NCBI GenBank assembly: GCA_023435985.1
Contig: JAEZKY010000023.1
Coordinates: 1-17,815, forward strand
DNA length: 17,815 nucleotides
Direction: 5' to 3'
Source: Bacillota bacterium
Lineage (GTDB): Bacteria; Bacillota; Clostridia; Clostridiales; Clostridiaceae
The notes below the pieces were generated by a model, which was not told the DNA's origin, did no database searches, and saw nothing but the letters and a program-made list of their open reading frames with translations. Made by a program: the position numbers and the translations under genes. This document shows positions 8,683-16,208 of the stretch, one piece after another. Position 1 is the first letter of the stretch. Each line of letters starts with the position of its first letter.

Positions 8683-8683
8683 T

Positions 8684-10300
8684 ATGGCTGTCACTATTAA
8701 TTATAATTTGTTTAGGGTTTTAGCTGAATATAGTACTTCTGGAGCTTATTCATTTCAAGCAAAACCTGGAATATATAAAATTGAATGCTGGGGTTCTGCT
8801 GCTGCCGCAAGAAGTTCAACTGGATTAGGTGGCCGAGGTGGATATGCATGTGCTGTTTTTAGATTTAAAACTGGAGATAAAATATTTGTTAAAGTTGGAG
8901 ATAATAGTGGATTTAATGGAGGCGGTCGATCTGGATGGGGAGGTTATGGAGGAGGAGCTTCTGATGTAAGAGTTGGGGCTGATACTTTAAATAATAGAAT
9001 AATTGTAGCTGGTGGAGGGGGCACTTGTGGATATAATGCTTCTGCTGAATATTATGGATATGGAGGCGGATTAGCTGGAGGAAATGGACGTAGTAATTAT
9101 GGAGCACCTGGACTAGGTGGTACGCAGACAGGATCTGGAGGTGGAATACCAGGAGGATTTGGAAATGGTGGATACGGACTTGGTGGAAGTGGAGGCTACG
9201 GCGGAGGTGGCGGAGGCGGCTGGTATGGAGGCGGCGGTGGAACCATAGATGGCAGTGGAGATGATGATTCGGGAGGTGGAGGAGGTTCTGGATATGTATT
9301 ATCTGAAACTTCTTATAAACCAATTGGATATATAGATGATAACTATTATTATTGTCTAGATATACCAACGCTAATAGCCGGAAATTTAACAATGCCAAAT
9401 CCTGATTATGATTCTCAAAGTGATGCAACACAAGTAGAAACAGTAATTGGAAATCCAGGAATTGGAAAGGTGAAAATATCATATATTCCTCAGGCATTAT
9501 ATTTTATTAAACATGATGAGAAATTATATATTCCCAATAAATACTTTTTTTCAGAATACTATGGTAAATTTATGCCATTAACTGAGGAAGATGCTTCTAA
9601 GGTATATAGTGATACTATATATTCTGATAATCCAATTATTACTTTTGATAAATGTATTTATGATCCTATAGGATTATTTAATCCATTTACAGTAACTAAT
9701 GGGACTGATGTAAAAACAATAACACCACTAAATTTTTTTGAGTTAGGAAAAGACAAAATAATAAAAGTGTGCAGTGAAGTCTATTCTTATTTTGAAGATT
9801 ATAATCAAATAAAACTTGTTTATAAATTAAATGAAGAAGCTAGATTGAAAGCTCAAGTAAAATTGAAGGACGATATAACTATACATGATGAACTTTCGGA
9901 TATATATTTTACAATAAATCCTACTAAAAATATGAACGTAATGATTAAAGAATATGATGATTATTATAATAATGAGCAGCAAAAGGATTCTGTTTATAAT
10001 ATATTTAAAGCTGGAATAAAGGCTGATGATTTGACATCGTATTTTATAAATTCAGATATAATCAATTTATCAATAGGTTTTATAGATAATGTTTATAATT
10101 CTGATGATAAACTTAAGCAAATAAAACTTATTGCAAAAACCAGTAATAGTTATAGAAAATTGTGGGAAGAAGATGCAGATATATATAGTAATAAAGACAA
10201 AATATATATAAAATTAAAAGCTCCTCATTCTGAACTTATTATTAATAAATTCTCAAAAGATATAATTTGTAGAGAAATTGATACTTTAGATGAATTTTAA
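8684..10300 (+). CDS. Glycine-rich-domain receptor-binding-like protein 1, 538 aa
   Basis: The start at 8684 is set by GGAGGAG 7 nt upstream. Residues 1-270 are a glycine-rich domain of the kind shared by many bacterial and phage proteins and by ALK/LTK receptor kinases (Pfam Gly_rich, PF12810 from memory). It shows GIYKIECWG, GGGASDVR, NRIIVAGGGG (104-113), GGTQT, and seven glycines then WYGG (173-183), closing with GIGKVKISYI. In ALK/LTK this domain is a TNF-like sandwich with packed polyglycine helices. Residues 271-538 are a beta-rich C-terminal domain starting ALYFIKHDEKLYIP and ending in IDTLDEF. The two later complete paralogues have the same two-part plan. By position it is probably a fibre tip that binds the host surface. 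It differs from its paralogues by a longer linker (residues 210-265) and a more divergent N-terminal strand. Confidence 0.88.
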   Translation: MAVTINYNLFRVLAEYSTSGAYSFQAKPGIYKIECWGSAAAARSSTGLGGRGGYACAVFRFKTGDKIFVKVGDNSGFNGGGRSGWGGYGGGASDVRVGADTLNNRIIVAGGGGTCGYNASAEYYGYGGGLAGGNGRSNYGAPGLGGTQTGSGGGIPGGFGNGGYGLGGSGGYGGGGGGGWYGGGGGTIDGSGDDDSGGGGGSGYVLSETSYKPIGYIDDNYYYCLDIPTLIAGNLTMPNPDYDSQSDATQVETVIGNPGIGKVKISYIPQALYFIKHDEKLYIPNKYFFSEYYGKFMPLTEEDASKVYSDTIYSDNPIITFDKCIYDPIGLFNPFTVTNGTDVKTITPLNFFELGKDKIIKVCSEVYSYFEDYNQIKLVYKLNEEARLKAQVKLKDDITIHDELSDIYFTINPTKNMNVMIKEYDDYYNNEQQKDSVYNIFKAGIKADDLTSYFINSDIINLSIGFIDNVYNSDDKLKQIKLIAKTSNSYRKLWEEDADIYSNKDKIYIKLKAPHSELIINKFSKDIICREIDTLDEF

Positions 10301-10330
10301 AAGGAAATTTAAAATGTAGCTGAAATATTA

Positions 10331-10349
10331 GAAAGTTTAATGAACTTTC
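10331..10349 (+). other. Perfect 7-bp hairpin upstream of the long fibre gene
   Basis: GAAAGTT (10331-10337) pairs with AACTTTC (10343-10349) around the loop TAATG. A competing pair, CTGAAA (10320-10325) with TTTCAG (10346-10351), encloses it. No T-run follows, so it is not a standard intrinsic terminator. It could affect mRNA stability or translation of the fibre. Confidence 0.5.
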
Positions 10350-10363
10350 AGTCTAAATAAGCG

Positions 10364-10369
10364 AAGGTG
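10364..10369 (+). promoter_or_regulatory. Ribosome binding site for the long fibre
   Basis: AAGGTG lies 6 nt before the ATG at 10376. An in-frame GTG at 10367 is part of this site itself, so ATG is the better start. Confidence 0.65.
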
Positions 10370-10375
10370 ATAAAT

Positions 10376-13300
10376 ATGAGAATAGATAAAAAAAATGATG
10401 CAACATATACGAAAGAATTAGATGAAATGGAAAAGTATTTCCTAAATATGTTTAAAAGATTTATTGAAAATGATCCAGGTTTTCTAGATAAATCTGTTGA
10501 GGCAATAATTACAGAAGCAGTAAAGAGAGCTAAAAAAGAAATAATACTTGAGATACCTGCAGGAGTATTAAGCATAAACAATATGTCTGGAGTAGTTACA
10601 TTAACATTAGATGATTTAGGTGGTGAGCCTAAGATTCCAATCAAATACTCAGCATTTAACAGGCCTTTTGGAACAGACTCAGGTACAGTATGTGAAGGAA
10701 ATGATCCAAGATTATCTGATGCAAGGACTCCGCTGCCTCATAATCATAATGACTTATATTACCAAAAGTCGGAACTTGCAACGCACACTCAGGACGGGTA
10801 TATGGATAGACTTGATAAGATCAAGCTGGATGGAATAGCAGCAAATGCAAATTTTTATATACATCCCATAGGACCAGGATATAATCATATACCAGCTGGA
10901 GGTTCTAGCGGACAATATTTAAAATGGCATGGTGATGGAGAAGCAGAGTGGGAAGATATTCCTCTAAATAAGGTGACAGAAACAGCTGATGGAATAATGT
11001 CAAAAGAAGATAAAGTAAAACTTGATGGAATAGAAGCAAATGCAAAAAATTATGTACATCCAACAGGATCAGGGTATAATCATATACCAGCTGGAGGTTC
11101 TAGCAATCAATATTTAACTTGGCATGGTAATGGTGAAGCAGAGTGGACAGATATAATATCATTACCAGTAGGTAACGATGGTGAAGTTTATTTCATAAGT
11201 GGAAATGATTCTTCAAAGGTGTTACCCTCTTATATTCTTTGCAAAGCAGCAGCAATTGAATCAGATGAAGAACTTTCTGAAACGAAAACTAAAATAGTAG
11301 ATTTTTCAGAAGTTTTTAATCGTTGGTATAGATTTTCTCATAATACAACAGCAGGGCAGCCAGCAGATTCAGGTGAAACTCAAGAATGGCAATATATTAA
11401 TGGAGCAATAGAGTGTCAAATTAATTCAAATACGTATATAGGCTTTATAAGTAAAGACAAATACGATACGTATACTCTGGAAGTGACCGTAAAATCAACA
11501 GCGGCAGATAATGACAGAATAGGTGCAGTTATAGCATTTGCTAAGGATTCTAATGGAGTGGAGCATACAATAAGTGCTTTAAGAGATATGGAAGGCAGTT
11601 ATAATTGGTTCCTAGTATATGATTATGCTAAATCAACACAGCAAATACTAGATTATAAAGTTCAGATAAGCGGTGACGTGAGAACAAATTGGAATAACAT
11701 ATCTAATGGAAGCAGAATAAGGGTTGAAAGAACTGGAAATATAATAGAAGTCTATGCTAGTCCATTCAATTCAACAACAATAGATGTTAATTCAAAGCTA
11801 ACCTTGGATTTATCCAGTGACTCAAAATTTAATATTTTTAAAGGTCCGTCTCCCTATGGATATTCATGTCAATCACAAGAACAATCTACCTTTACAGACG
11901 TAGTATTTACTGGAGATATAGATAGAATATATGACACAAGAAATGGTGATGTATGGGTAAGAAATAATGCTGTCTGGGCGGTAGATTCAACTAAAAATAT
12001 AGGTGAAGATATAGGGATTGGAAAATTTGTATTTAATGAGTATACGAGAAAATTATTTTATATAAAAGATAATGATAATGTTTTATCCTTATCTTCGTTA
12101 TCAGAAGTAGACAAAGCGAAGTTAGACAGCATAGAATATAATGCTAATAATTATATACATCCAACAGACCCTGGATATAAACATATACCAGCTGGAGGAA
12201 ATCATGGACAAGTATTAGAATGGAAAGCTGATGGGGAAGCAGAATGGGCTTCTTTAAATAATGATGCAGATACGGTAACTTTTGAATCATCTAGAGTAAA
12301 AAAGAGAGGAATCATAACAATATCTTTAGCTGCTGGAGTAACGTCATCATATGCTGATATTGATATATCACTAATAAACTTTTACAATGCACCAACATAT
12401 ATGGCTTATTATATAAATACTGATGGTACTAAAGAACAGATACCGACTATAATATTTAATGAGCTTGATATATCTGAGGTAATAAAGGCATATATAAGCT
12501 CAACTGTATTTAAAGTAAGTATAACAAGAAAGGATGCTGCATTAGCAAAAGATTACAAGATATACTTTGAAATACTTGATATAGATAATTCAATTACAGT
12601 TGAGAGAGCAAAGTCAATTAAAGTATTAAATATATATCCTGGTATTCCATCTGATGGTTCAACTTATACTTTTACAAACTGGAAAGGTGAAACAGCTACT
12701 CTTCCAATGACAGCGCAAGTCAAAAAATGGATGGAAGAACCTAATGATGAAAGCCCTAAGGGATATGGCCAAGGATTAATAAGTATAGAGTGTATAAATA
12801 TAGATGACTTTAATTTAAATCCAGATAACTATTTAAAGGATTCTTCTGGTCATTATAAATATGATACGGTATATCTTGGCGCTTGGGATAGCAATAATGG
12901 AAAGTCTTATTCTGCTAATTCTATAAATGCCATAACACAATATATAAATGCTGGGCATGGATATATTTCTGGGCATGATACGCCTTGGATTTCATTTGGA
13001 AATCTTATGGGGATTAAAGAGTATAATAATACATCATCAGGTGGTTTTACGGGAAACACAAAAATAAAAGTTTCAAAATCCGGGTTTATATCTTCATTTC
13101 CTTGGGACTTAGGAGATTCAGGTACAGAATTAATAGTTCCATTTAGTCATGTTTCTAATCAATTCCATACAGGTGATATTTGGTTTAAATATGAACCACC
13201 AGATGGATTTATCGATGTTACAACTGTAGATGGAGTATCAGGCACATGTAATTTCTATCTTGGAACATATAATAATACTGCATTTATACAAACAGGTCAT

Positions 13301-13378
13301 TCAAATGGAACTGCTTCTCCAGATGAACAAAAAATTTTAGCAAATGTATTCTATTATTTAGCTAATAAAGGAGTGTAG
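10376..13378 (+). CDS. Long phage tail fibre with repeats, lectin-like insert and DUF5057/ThuA-like C-terminus, 1000 aa
   Basis: The start is set by AAGGTG 6 nt upstream. Residues 1-60 are helical and probably an attachment segment. Residues 98-123 contain GNDPRLSDARTPLPHNH, a hallmark of tail fibres. Repeat units (DKxKLDGI, NYxHP, GYxHIPAGG, GEAEW) lie at 141-192, 206-257 and 576-624. Between the second and third, residues 308-513 look like a concanavalin-type beta sandwich (WYRFSHNTTAG, RIRVERTGNIIEVYAS), followed by the fibre segment GDVWVRNNAVW. From about residue 749, IKVLNIYPG, YDTVYLGAWDSNNG (about 828), GYISGHDT and the end TGHSNGTASPDEQKILANVF resemble DUF5057/ThuA-type class I amidotransferase-like folds. 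The GxCxG nucleophile of true amidotransferases is absent. It probably contacts host surface glycans. The gene sits between two copies of the fibre cassette, and its end carries the ribosome site of the second. Confidence 0.92.
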   Translation: MRIDKKNDATYTKELDEMEKYFLNMFKRFIENDPGFLDKSVEAIITEAVKRAKKEIILEIPAGVLSINNMSGVVTLTLDDLGGEPKIPIKYSAFNRPFGTDSGTVCEGNDPRLSDARTPLPHNHNDLYYQKSELATHTQDGYMDRLDKIKLDGIAANANFYIHPIGPGYNHIPAGGSSGQYLKWHGDGEAEWEDIPLNKVTETADGIMSKEDKVKLDGIEANAKNYVHPTGSGYNHIPAGGSSNQYLTWHGNGEAEWTDIISLPVGNDGEVYFISGNDSSKVLPSYILCKAAAIESDEELSETKTKIVDFSEVFNRWYRFSHNTTAGQPADSGETQEWQYINGAIECQINSNTYIGFISKDKYDTYTLEVTVKSTAADNDRIGAVIAFAKDSNGVEHTISALRDMEGSYNWFLVYDYAKSTQQILDYKVQISGDVRTNWNNISNGSRIRVERTGNIIEVYASPFNSTTIDVNSKLTLDLSSDSKFNIFKGPSPYGYSCQSQEQSTFTDVVFTGDIDRIYDTRNGDVWVRNNAVWAVDSTKNIGEDIGIGKFVFNEYTRKLFYIKDNDNVLSLSSLSEVDKAKLDSIEYNANNYIHPTDPGYKHIPAGGNHGQVLEWKADGEAEWASLNNDADTVTFESSRVKKRGIITISLAAGVTSSYADIDISLINFYNAPTYMAYYINTDGTKEQIPTIIFNELDISEVIKAYISSTVFKVSITRKDAALAKDYKIYFEILDIDNSITVERAKSIKVLNIYPGIPSDGSTYTFTNWKGETATLPMTAQVKKWMEEPNDESPKGYGQGLISIECINIDDFNLNPDNYLKDSSGHYKYDTVYLGAWDSNNGKSYSANSINAITQYINAGHGYISGHDTPWISFGNLMGIKEYNNTSSGGFTGNTKIKVSKSGFISSFPWDLGDSGTELIVPFSHVSNQFHTGDIWFKYEPPDGFIDVTTVDGVSGTCNFYLGTYNNTAFIQTGHSNGTASPDEQKILANVFYYLANKGV
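10796..10951 (+). repeat. Fibre repeat unit 1 (52 codons)
   Basis: It encodes GYMDRLDKIKLDGIAANA, then YIHPIGPGYNHIPAGG and ends in GEAEW. The next copy begins exactly 195 nt later, with high nucleotide similarity. Confidence 0.85.
10991..11146 (+). repeat. Fibre repeat unit 2 (52 codons)
   Basis: It encodes GIMSKEDKVKLDGIEANA, then YVHPTGSGYNHIPAGG and ends in GEAEW. The segment encoding YNHIPAGGSS is nearly identical in DNA to unit 1. Confidence 0.85.
12101..12247 (+). repeat. Fibre repeat unit 3 (49 codons), displaced
   Basis: It encodes SEVDKAKLDSIEYNANNY, IHPTDPGYKHIPAGG and GEAEW. It is separated from unit 2 by about 950 nt that encode a lectin-like domain, and is more diverged than units 1 and 2 are from each other. 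Confidence 0.8.
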
Positions 13379-13381
13379 ACA

Positions 13382-14056
13382 ATGAAAGAATATTTGGATA
13401 AAAGCGGATTAACTTATTATTCAACTAAGTTATATAACAATATTAAAAGCAAATTTACTAATTTAAATACTAAGATTTCTGATTTGGAAACAAAAGTCGA
13501 TTCCGACAATGAGGAATTGAATGCCAAGATGGAGAATAATAATAAAATTTTAACTCAGAATACTGCTGATATACAAACTGCAAATAACAATATCAATAAT
13601 CTGTCCACTAAGGTTGATAGTAATTATGATGAACTTAAAACAGATTTCGATTCAGCAGACATGAGACCTACTGGGGATTCAATTTATATAAACAATGTAG
13701 AGCAATTTGTATTTAAAGATATAAGTGCAGGAGAAACAGTTACAGTTCCAAATTCAGGAGATGGAAGTGATTTTCTTATAGAGTGCTTTGTTAAAACAGA
13801 AACTGGAACACCACTCGTTCATAAGAGTCTGACAATAAATACATCTACAAAGGATTTATTAGAATATGATGATAGGTATGTTGAGATAACAGATGATGGG
13901 GCAAGGCCAAGGAATAATGTCACACTAGACTTGACTCTGCAAGGCACAATTGATGAATACAATATATACACTACTGATTTACTTCCAGTGGAGCTGGTAG
14001 ACAGCATAAATAATTTGACAGATTATACATTAACCTTGGATGAAAGTGGTGATTAG
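13382..14056 (+). CDS. Coiled-coil fibre adaptor-like protein, copy B, 224 aa
   Basis: AAGGAG at 13368-13373, inside the end of the fibre gene, lies 8 nt before the ATG. This is the paralogue of the 7358-8014 protein. It shares the leader MKEYLDKSGLTYYSTKL, a coiled coil over about residues 20-90 (KISDLETKVDSDNEEL, NINNLSTKVDSNYDEL), and a C-terminal domain with INNVEQFVFK, FLIECFVK, TKDLLEYDDRYVEI and DDGARP. It follows the long fibre by 3 nt, so the cassette is expressed with it. As in copy A, a small protein and glycine-rich proteins come next. I infer a stalk or adaptor that mounts the downstream tips. Divergence from copy A is spread over the whole length and is greatest at the extreme C-terminus, so the duplication is not recent. 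Confidence 0.85.
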   Translation: MKEYLDKSGLTYYSTKLYNNIKSKFTNLNTKISDLETKVDSDNEELNAKMENNNKILTQNTADIQTANNNINNLSTKVDSNYDELKTDFDSADMRPTGDSIYINNVEQFVFKDISAGETVTVPNSGDGSDFLIECFVKTETGTPLVHKSLTINTSTKDLLEYDDRYVEITDDGARPRNNVTLDLTLQGTIDEYNIYTTDLLPVELVDSINNLTDYTLTLDESGD

Positions 14057-14057
14057 G

Positions 14058-14702
14058 ATGAATTGCCTTATATACTCTGGAAACAAGTATTTTACTATTC
14101 TAAATAATAAATTAAATGAATCTACTTTGGATTTTAATAATGCTTTTGACTCATCTCTTTTAGAAACTTTAAGAGATGAGTTAAAAGCATATGCACCTTT
14201 TAAAATGGTATTATTTACCTCTAATAAGAATAAAAGCATGGAATATAGCGCAAATAGTTCTAATGCTTTTATTCTTATAAATTTAACTAATATAAATCAT
14301 AATGATATACAGTTTAAAGATAATCATAAGATGCTTGTATCAAATGATTTAAAGACCTGGTACAACTATTATGACTCTAATAACTTTAACTCCATCTATT
14401 TAGAGAAGTATGACGGTAGATATCTTAAAGCATATGTAAATAATAAATGCAAATATATTAATCGTATTAGCAATAATTATAACTATATATTATTAAAATT
14501 GAATGATAAAGAATTGATAAATAAGTTATTTGAAAATATATCAGGAGAATATAAAAGAATAGATTATGATACTAATTTTAATACTGGAGCTATAAATCAA
14601 GTAACTATAACTTTTCCAAATGAATATAGCGAAGTAATAATTAAAAAAACAAAATCTGTAGAAAGTAACGTAGTTATTAAAGACAGTATGGCTGTCTTTT
14701 AG
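14058..14702 (+). CDS. Small fibre-cassette protein, copy B, 214 aa
   Basis: I prefer the ATG at 14058, one nt after the previous stop. From there MNCLIYSGNKYFTILNN aligns with the start of copy A, MSYLLKDIAGCYYNLSG. An ATG at 14040 would add six residues inside the preceding gene. The Asp-box-like SNDLKTW lies at residues 95-101, followed by YNYYDSNNF. The C-terminus VVIKDSMAVF is a diverged form of the DTLEEF/DTLDxF tail, preceded by VTITFPNEYSEVIIKK. That segment parallels VTFENSYDEIIVNR in the next gene's product. There is no signal peptide or membrane segment. The next gene's AGGAGG overlaps this stop codon, which fits coupled translation. Its function is unknown; it could be a partner, chaperone or headless form of the glycine-rich tip proteins. 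Confidence 0.8.
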   Translation: MNCLIYSGNKYFTILNNKLNESTLDFNNAFDSSLLETLRDELKAYAPFKMVLFTSNKNKSMEYSANSSNAFILINLTNINHNDIQFKDNHKMLVSNDLKTWYNYYDSNNFNSIYLEKYDGRYLKAYVNNKCKYINRISNNYNYILLKLNDKELINKLFENISGEYKRIDYDTNFNTGAINQVTITFPNEYSEVIIKKTKSVESNVVIKDSMAVF

Positions 14703-14713
14703 GAGGCACTTTT

Positions 14714-16195
14714 ATGATAGAAACTTTTACTTTTAACTATAGTGGAGCAATACAAACATGGGTAGTTCCTTATGATGGAATATATGAAATAGAAGCTTAT
14801 GGTGCACAAGGCGGCAATGTAGGTAAAGAAAGTCCATATTTACATGAAGGTGGTAATGGAGCATATATTTCTGGAGAATTTAATTTAAAAGCAGGAAACA
14901 TCCTATATATATTAGTAGGAGGAACTGGTGTAAGTAAAGCATGGAATGACTGGGGTGGAGGAGGTGGTGGCGGTACGTATGTGACAGTAAGTACATCAAC
15001 TACCACATATAAGTTACTTGGAGGTTTTAATCAATACGTTACTCCACTTATGGCTGCTGCTGGCGGAGGTGGAGCTGGAGATGATGGGTGCTATACTGTT
15101 GGGAATGGTCAAACTTTACCAGGTTATGGTGGAGTTGGGCGATCAACTACCACAGCGGAAGGATCTGGCGGTGGGTCAAGTTCTGGAAGTGGAGCCGGAT
15201 TTGTAACTAATGGTATTTGTACGCGCATGACGCCAGCATTTTCATTTACAAATGGTGGAAATGCCGGACTTTCAGGATACAATGGTTATAATGGAGGATT
15301 TGGAGGTGGAGGGCAGCCATATGACGGCGGTGGAGGAGGAGGCGGCTGGTATGGAGGAGAATCTCCAAGTAATAATACTGGTATGGGTGGATACTCATAT
15401 AATGCTGGACTAAATCCTCAAGGAATTGATGGACTTCAAAGTGGTAATGGACAAGTTGCTATAAATCTATTATACGGAGCTTATGCTTTCTTTTTTCAAA
15501 AAGATGATAAATATTATTTACCAATAGCAAGGTATTTTGATACTAGTACAAAGATGTTTGAAACTGTTAGTTTAAATGACTTAAAATCCGAAATTGATAA
15601 TAACAACTATGAAAATATCAGTTTGTATAATATAAATACACCTTTTGTAATAGATTCAATTACTTATAATCCACTTGATTATTTAGATATATCTAAATAC
15701 AAGATATGTGTTATACCAAATGGTTCTAAGAGCAACGAAAATTTAGCAGCATTAAATATAGATTATATTCCATCATCGATAGCTTTATCGAAGACTAATA
15801 TAAAAATAAAAAATAAATATACGCCTATCAGTGACGAACTTGAACATACATTTCTAGATATAGCATCTGATGACAAATTTGAGTTTAGCTATTTTCTTGA
15901 CTATGGAGAGAGTAAATCTTATAAGCAATGTACTGAATTGAATAAAGAGATAATTAATAGTGATTTCTATGCTAACTTCATGCTTGATACTCCAAATGCT
16001 TTACTAAGCTCAGTAACCTTATATGGTAAAAATAATGACAAATATAACAAAATTAAAAGTTATAATATTGAAGTATATGAAGATTTACATAAAAATCGAT
16101 TAGTAACCTTTGAAAATTCGTATGATGAAATAATAGTTAATAGAATTACAAAAGAGTCCTTTGATTATACAATTGATACTTTAGATACATTCTAA
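14714..16195 (+). CDS. Glycine-rich-domain receptor-binding-like protein 2, 493 aa
   Basis: AGGAGG at 14701-14706 overlaps the preceding stop and lies 7 nt before the ATG. Residues 1-256 are a glycine-rich domain of the ALK/LTK-like family: TFNYSGAIQTWVVPYDGIY, AYGAQGG, LYILVGGTG, seven glycines then WYGG (205-215), closing GLQSGNGQVAINL. In place of the GGGASDIR...RIIVAGGGG core of its two complete paralogues it has GGGGGGTYVT and LMAAAGGGGAG, so the surface loops differ. Residues 257-493 begin YAFFFQKDDKYYLP, contain IPSSIALSKTNIKIKNKYTP, and end VTFENSYDEIIVNR...IDTLDTF. This half is closely related to that of the next gene (SSIALSKSIIKVKNKYTP), while the glycine-rich halves differ more. 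That is the pattern expected if the C-terminal half mounts the protein and the head binds variable receptors. Confidence 0.88.
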   Translation: MIETFTFNYSGAIQTWVVPYDGIYEIEAYGAQGGNVGKESPYLHEGGNGAYISGEFNLKAGNILYILVGGTGVSKAWNDWGGGGGGGTYVTVSTSTTTYKLLGGFNQYVTPLMAAAGGGGAGDDGCYTVGNGQTLPGYGGVGRSTTTAEGSGGGSSSGSGAGFVTNGICTRMTPAFSFTNGGNAGLSGYNGYNGGFGGGGQPYDGGGGGGGWYGGESPSNNTGMGGYSYNAGLNPQGIDGLQSGNGQVAINLLYGAYAFFFQKDDKYYLPIARYFDTSTKMFETVSLNDLKSEIDNNNYENISLYNINTPFVIDSITYNPLDYLDISKYKICVIPNGSKSNENLAALNIDYIPSSIALSKTNIKIKNKYTPISDELEHTFLDIASDDKFEFSYFLDYGESKSYKQCTELNKEIINSDFYANFMLDTPNALLSSVTLYGKNNDKYNKIKSYNIEVYEDLHKNRLVTFENSYDEIIVNRITKESFDYTIDTLDTF

Positions 16196-16208
16196 CGGGG
16201 GTGGTTTC

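Larger units (their letters stand above)
10301..10375 (+). other. Gap between glycine-rich gene 1 and the long fibre, with start-stop codon pair and hairpin
   Basis: After the stop comes AAGGAAA (10301-10306), then ATG (10314-10316) followed at once by TAG. The spacing from stop to this ATG (13 nt) equals that at the other glycine-rich gene junctions (11-13 nt). It is followed by a hairpin at 10331-10349. No promoter is clear. This may be a remnant gene junction or a chance arrangement in AT-rich DNA. Confidence 0.45.

Noticed and set aside
8648..8683. ATG at 8648 as start of the first glycine-rich gene
   Set aside because: It lies inside the previous gene, has no ribosome site, and adds residues absent from paralogues. 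GGAGGAG points to 8684.
9150..9300. Simple-repeat or CRISPR-like array in the glycine-rich region
   Set aside because: The repetition comes from GGN codons, with no fixed repeat-spacer spacing.
8913..9497. 194-codon minus-strand open frame rich in His, Leu and Gln
   Set aside because: It is the reverse complement of glycine-coding GGN tracts, which lack stops on the other strand. It has no ribosome site, and all clear genes run the other way.
14040..14057. ATG at 14040 as start of small protein copy B
   Set aside because: It overlaps the preceding gene by 17 nt, and the six added residues do not align with copy A, which starts at the equivalent of 14058.
14797..15006. Proline-rich minus-strand open frame
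   Set aside because: Shadow of the glycine run of the second glycine-rich gene; composition reflects GGN codons read backwards.
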